DNA from: JBEKDJ01 sp050014415
Lineage (GTDB): Bacteria > Desulfobacterota > BSN033 > UBA1163
DNA length: 8,355 nucleotides
Direction: 5' to 3'
Assembly: GCA_050014415.1 (NCBI GenBank)
Contig: JBEKDJ010000201.1
Coordinates: 1-8,355 of the forward strand
A model generated the notes under the pieces. It was not told the DNA's origin and did not search any database. It saw only the letters and a program-made list of their open reading frames with translations. Positions 6,371 to 8,355 of the stretch are shown here, piece after piece (position 1 is the stretch's first letter; each line of letters opens with the position of its first letter). The translations under genes and the position numbers were made by a program.

Positions 6371-6706
6371 TCCATTGTCGTTCCAGTTAGTCTTTTGTCC
6401 TGCATACCTACCCGTATCCTTGTGATCAAAAGGACCTATCAAGAGGATCTTCGAAGGCGAACCGACCAGGATCAAACGGAAAAGCATTAACAAGCAAATG
6501 ATTTCACCGGTGAATTGTGGAGAATGCAGAGGAAGAGGCATTGCTGATTTGATGGGAAACGCCACCCAATCAAGAAGCCTGTCGAAGAACGTCAAGCGGC
6601 AATTTTCGAGCCCCATTGTCTCAGTATCAGAAGAATGAAGGTTTGTGAATCCTTCTTGGCGATCTCGGTGTCTGGTGAACTTGACTTTTAAAGTGGTAAC
6701 ACATTC
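6371..6706. other. Intergenic region between purM and the FAD oxidoreductase gene
   Basis: This 336-base gap holds no supported gene. It contains AACGGAAAAGCATT (6475-6488), shared with the gap before purM, and ACTTGACTTTTAAA (6679-6692), shared with the HU promoter. A weak stem GAAGG/CCTTC lies near 6637-6655. No U-tract terminator follows purM. Short open frames exist on both strands (for example plus 6498-6638 and minus 6616-6293) without ribosome binding sites or recognised motifs. Confidence 0.6.
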
Positions 6707-8188
6707 ATGAGATGGAGAGACGACGATCCTGAGATCCTCGTGTTGGGTTACGGTCTCGGTGGTTTGGTTGCCGGGACCTTGTTGTCAAGAAGAGACCACT
6801 CTGTCCTGCTTCTGAAAGGGAATGGTTGTCAACGGTCCCACAAGGAAAAGGGATATCGATTCGTCGCATTTTCAGGCTTATCAGAAAAACGTCTGAGGCC
6901 AGCCTTTTTGAAGAAGATCTCTCAGTCATTGAACCTTCCGCTTCTGACCAGCGCCCAAGAAAGGGAAAGGCTCGCCGAGCGCGATCTGGAGATTCGGAAG
7001 AAGAAGGTTGCTGTCCAGGTTATCCTCCCAAGAGCAAGGATCGACCTTTTTTCTGAGAGGTCTCGGTATCAGAGGGAATGGAGCAGAGAATTCCCAAACG
7101 AGGCAATCCAAATTGAGGGATTCTATAAGGAGATGGACCATCTCCGAGATCTTCTCATAAAGATGAAAATCAAGGAGGATCCCCGGTCTCTCTTTCCTTT
7201 TCTGCCACGTTCTTTGGTCAAAAGATGGTTACCCTTCCAACCGTTTCCAAAAGGAAGAATAGATGAGAGACTTCTTCCGTTCTCGACCGAGTTTAGACAG
7301 TTTATCCAGCTTCAGCTGATCTCCTGGGGAAATCTGGTTTCAGATCGATTTCCTCTTGCCCTAGCCGCTGACGTGCTGCTTTCGAATGAGGGATCGGACG
7401 ACTTGATATCGGCCGTGGATATAGAAGGATTAGAGGAGAAGATATTAGAGGGGTTTATTCATGCCGGCGGAAGGGTTGAGGAGATCGAGAGGGTGGAGCG
7501 CATAAGCAAAAAGTGGAGGAAGGGATTTGTCATTTCGTCGGGAGGAGACCGGAAAGTATTTCGCTCTAAACTGCTCATCCTGAATTCTCCCCTTCACCGT
7601 CTTTCAAATCTCATGGACGGAAGAAAAAACTGGCTATCAAAGTGGGAGAAACGGATTCAGCCCCGGTATATTCTGCTCCCCTTTTTTCTAGGGATTCGTG
7701 AGAAGGTGATTCCCGTTGGGATGAAAGACCTTGTGATCTCCGTCATGGATCTGGAAGAACCCTTTGATGGAGGGAATCTTCTTATCCTTTCCCTCAGCCC
7801 GAAGGGAGATGAAACCCATGCCCCGGAGGGCAGAAGAGCCCTGACCGTGCTAAGCTTGGTGCTCTTCGATGAATGGGATCGAGACTCTGTTGAGCATCAG
7901 AAGCGTGTGATGAGGCATTTGGAACACCTCTTTCCCTTTCTCGGCACGCATGTCGACTTTACCGATTTCAACTGGGCGAGCGAACAAGCTCCACACTGGT
8001 TCTATCCGCATTTCCTTTACGGGACGACTTCCAATTTCGATTGGAGAGAGGGGGTGGTTCCCACTCGAATGTCAAGAAACCTCTATTTCACCGGAAGAGA
8101 GAATTTTCCCTATCTGGGGTTGGAAGGAGAAGTGTTTAGCGGATTGATGGTAGGACAGCAGATCTTACAGAAATATCGGCAGATGTAG
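6707..8188 (+). CDS. Divergent FAD-dependent oxidoreductase, phytoene-desaturase-like superfamily
   Basis: Protein of 493 residues with an N-terminal dinucleotide-binding fold: strand EILVLG (9-14), glycine motif GYGLGG (14-19), helix, then VLLLKGNG (33-40). A C-terminal segment NLYFTGRENFPYLGLEGEVF, followed by a final helix, matches the closing FAD-contact motif of phytoene dehydrogenase and amine oxidase relatives. The middle is poorly conserved and rich in Arg, Lys and Phe, as in membrane-associated members. Two features are odd. The acidic residue that normally ends the second strand and holds the FAD ribose is Lys37, and the usual GGR motif after it is missing. Substrate and reaction are unknown; no carotenoid genes lie nearby. 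ATG 6707 is the only start that keeps the glycine motif (an in-frame stop lies at 6689), yet no Shine-Dalgarno precedes it. FAD binding is likely but not certain. Confidence 0.85.
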   Translation: MRWRDDDPEILVLGYGLGGLVAGTLLSRRDHSVLLLKGNGCQRSHKEKGYRFVAFSGLSEKRLRPAFLKKISQSLNLPLLTSAQERERLAERDLEIRKKKVAVQVILPRARIDLFSERSRYQREWSREFPNEAIQIEGFYKEMDHLRDLLIKMKIKEDPRSLFPFLPRSLVKRWLPFQPFPKGRIDERLLPFSTEFRQFIQLQLISWGNLVSDRFPLALAADVLLSNEGSDDLISAVDIEGLEEKILEGFIHAGGRVEEIERVERISKKWRKGFVISSGGDRKVFRSKLLILNSPLHRLSNLMDGRKNWLSKWEKRIQPRYILLPFFLGIREKVIPVGMKDLVISVMDLEEPFDGGNLLILSLSPKGDETHAPEGRRALTVLSLVLFDEWDRDSVEHQKRVMRHLEHLFPFLGTHVDFTDFNWASEQAPHWFYPHFLYGTTSNFDWREGVVPTRMSRNLYFTGRENFPYLGLEGEVFSGLMVGQQILQKYRQM

Positions 8189-8191
8189 GAC

Positions 8192-8326
8192 GAATGTCAA
8201 ATGACAAGGCTCAGAGCTCAAATAAAATCTAGTGCTCAAATGAGAGAACCTAGCAAAACAGAGGATGTTTTGATATTCGATCATTCTGGCATTCGTTTGA
8301 CATTTGGATTTTGACATTTGAACTTC
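8192..8326. repeat. Intergenic repeat element with inverted AATGTCAAA / TTTGACATT arms
   Basis: AATGTCAAA (8193-8201) is the exact inverse of TTTGACATT, which occurs at 8296-8304 and again at 8310-8318. TTGACATTTG is directly repeated at 8297-8306 and 8311-8320 (14-base period). GCTCAAAT is repeated inside at 8216-8223 and 8234-8241. The element begins 4 bases after the stop of the oxidoreductase gene. The pattern matches what I recall of repeats in deltaproteobacterial genomes. Its transcript could fold into a long, imperfect hairpin and might help end transcription; it lacks a classical U-tract. Confidence 0.6.
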
Positions 8327-8355
8327 TTTGTTTTTGAAGATACATTAGGATATTG

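Noticed and set aside
6293..6616. 107-codon minus-strand frame over the purM 3' end
   Set aside because: Its C-terminal third is antisense to conserved purM sequence, it has no ribosome binding site, and no motif is recognised.
6498..6638. 46-residue plus-strand ORF between purM and the oxidoreductase, with a CGEC motif
   Set aside because: No Shine-Dalgarno, no recognised family, and length easily reached by chance.
1..8355. CRISPR array, transposase, phage or toxin-antitoxin genes
   Set aside because: No regularly spaced identical repeats and no ORF resembling transposases, integrases, phage or toxin-antitoxin proteins was found; the repeats present are short and degenerate.

Overview
The window looks like a piece of chromosome from a mid-GC, Gram-negative, probably anaerobic bacterium. 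Desulfobacterota (the former Deltaproteobacteria) is the best guess. The reasons are a selenocysteine elongation factor gene (selB), a basic single-span TPR protein of a type common in that group, a short intergenic repeat family built on TTGACATTTG, and strong Shine-Dalgarno sites. This placement is inference from gene content; no rRNA or other marker is present.

Layout, left to right. Positions 1-108 may hold the start of a gene running left off the window. A divergent intergenic region carries a good sigma-70 promoter and a perfect Shine-Dalgarno for a HU-type nucleoid protein (237-509), followed by a rho-independent terminator (551-589). About 690 bases without a convincing gene follow. 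They contain two mutually exclusive hairpins, a possible short ORF and degenerate repeats. Then comes selB (1281-3218). The gap after selB holds, on the minus strand, what looks like the N-terminus of a type IV prepilin or pseudopilin, probably a remnant. A two-gene unit follows: a membrane-anchored TPR protein (3478-4179) and an OGG1-type 8-oxoguanine DNA glycosylase (4196-5011). A 318-base gap with a likely promoter leads to purM (5330-6370). After another 336-base gap lies a divergent FAD-dependent oxidoreductase of the phytoene-desaturase superfamily (6707-8188), and the window ends in a repeat-rich segment.

All six confident genes are on the plus strand, but apart from the TPR/glycosylase pair they are separated by 250-770 bases and look like independent transcription units. 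They do not form one pathway: nucleoid structure, selenoprotein translation, envelope, DNA repair, purine synthesis and an unassigned redox enzyme.

I did not find a clear new multi-gene system. The most interesting items are the glycosylase, whose catalytic residues are kept but whose opposite-cytosine readers are replaced; the prepilin-like fragment antisense to the 3' side of selB; the alternative hairpins with a Shine-Dalgarno in one loop; and a repeat that may have supplied the -35 box of purM.
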